Shown: positions 63,551 to 64,000 of the stretch, one piece after another
Numbering within the stretch: position 1 is the first letter of the stretch
Layout: every line of letters begins with the position of its first letter
From: Rhizobium sp. GN54
Lineage (GTDB): Bacteria; Pseudomonadota; Alphaproteobacteria; Rhizobiales; Rhizobiaceae
Assembly (NCBI RefSeq): GCF_021026345.1
Contig: NZ_JAJNCZ010000012.1
Coordinates: 1 to 64,000 of the forward strand
DNA: 64,000 nucleotides
Direction of reading: 5' to 3'
The notes under the pieces: model-generated
Databases searched by the model: none
The model's input: the letters and a program-made list of their open reading frames with translations, nothing else
Told to the model about the DNA's origin: nothing
Position numbers and translations under genes: made by a program

Positions 63551-64000
63551 TCAACCTGCGCGGCGGGTCTGCGATGCCGCAGACTTGGTTTTGGCAGCGG
63601 CGGGCTTGGCGGCCTTCTGGCGCGACGTGCCCTTGTTGACATTGGCAGCCGCTCGTTTCGGCTCGGCCTTCTTCCCACCTATGCCGGCGCTCTCTCTGAG
63701 TGCCTGCAGAAGATCGCTGGGTTTCGACGCGGCCGGCGCCTTCTTCTTCGGGAGCGCCCTCCCCTCGATTTTCGCTTTCACCAGCTCCGCGACGGCAGCT
63801 TCATAACGATCATCGAATGTGCGGGCATCGAAGCTTCCCTTCTTGGTGCCAATGATATGCTCGGCAAGCTCCAGCATTTCGCCTTCGATCTTGAGGTCCG
63901 GGAGTTCCTCGAAGGCCTCCTGAGACGATCGGACTTCATAATCGAAGTTGAGCGTCGTGGCGATCAGACCTTTGCCGTGCGGCCTGATCAACACTGTGCG
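63551..64000 (-). CDS. ku: Second Ku protein, C-terminal part (5' end outside window)
   Basis: About 149 codons of another Ku: RTVLIRPHGKGLIATTLNFDYEVRS, LPDLKIEGEMLELAEHIIGTKKGSFD and FDDRYEAAVAELVKAKIEG are Ku C-terminal core segments, followed by a Lys/Ala-rich tail. The gene starts beyond the window. Two adjacent ku genes suggest that Ku heterodimers are possible, as discussed for Sinorhizobium. Confidence 0.92.
   Translation of the reverse strand, partial: RTVLIRPHGKGLIATTLNFDYEVRSSQEAFEELPDLKIEGEMLELAEHIIGTKKGSFDARTFDDRYEAAVAELVKAKIEGRALPKKKAPAASKPSDLLQALRESAGIGGKKAEPKRAAANVNKGTSRQKAAKPAAAKTKSAASQTRRAG

Overview
The window looks like part of a self-transmissible repABC plasmid from the Rhizobiales (Agrobacterium/Rhizobium/Sinorhizobium group). 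The evidence is a repA-repB-repC cassette with a counter-transcribed RNA and a parS-like site. There is also a TraI/TraR/TraM quorum-sensing circuit with tra boxes, a complete trb mating-channel operon, a traHBFA/traCDG transfer region flanking a recognisable oriT, and an alphaproteobacterial SOS box and ROSE-type RNA thermometer. The species cannot be fixed from the sequence.

Layout. (1) 1-6.6 kb: the end of a tyrosine recombinase, then an accessory island. It holds a lone HExxH metallopeptidase-like protein, a compact three-gene minus-strand unit (SEC-C/HEPN-like protein, small winged-helix-like protein, putAbiC-type membrane protein) and a Cys/His-cluster protein. This is the best candidate for an uncharacterised defence system. 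(2) 6.9-10.6 kb: repC, repB, repA. (3) 10.9-21.2 kb: traI-trbBCDEJKLFGHI, with two tra boxes shared with the rep promoter region. (4) 21.6-40.7 kb: a metabolic cargo block between trbI and traR. It carries an AraC regulator with an aldo/keto reductase, a LysR-controlled tripartite tricarboxylate transporter set with an Ldh-family dehydrogenase, and a scar of two broken genes. It ends with a GntR-linked C4-acid-sugar (tetronate) catabolic and ABC transport cluster. (5) 41.0-50.8 kb: traR, traM, traHBFA, oriT, traCDG.

(6) 50.8-53 kb: small unknown proteins, a WGR protein and a nuclease-like protein. (7) 53-57 kb: an IS3-family element that has removed most of dnaE2, leaving imuA-imuB under a LexA-type box. 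(8) 57.2-57.4 kb: a probable small RNA with four hairpins, each exposing the anti-Shine-Dalgarno loop CCUCCUCCC and ending in a terminator. (9) 57.7-64 kb: a stress and end-joining locus with three-domain ligD, a second ATP-dependent ligase, two ku genes, and an hsp20 operon behind a sigma-32-like promoter and a ROSE thermometer.

The parts fit a mobile replicon that couples copy number and transfer to cell density, carries catabolic genes, and brings its own DNA-end repair, mutagenesis and stress functions. Gene functions are inferred from recognised family motifs; no database search was possible.
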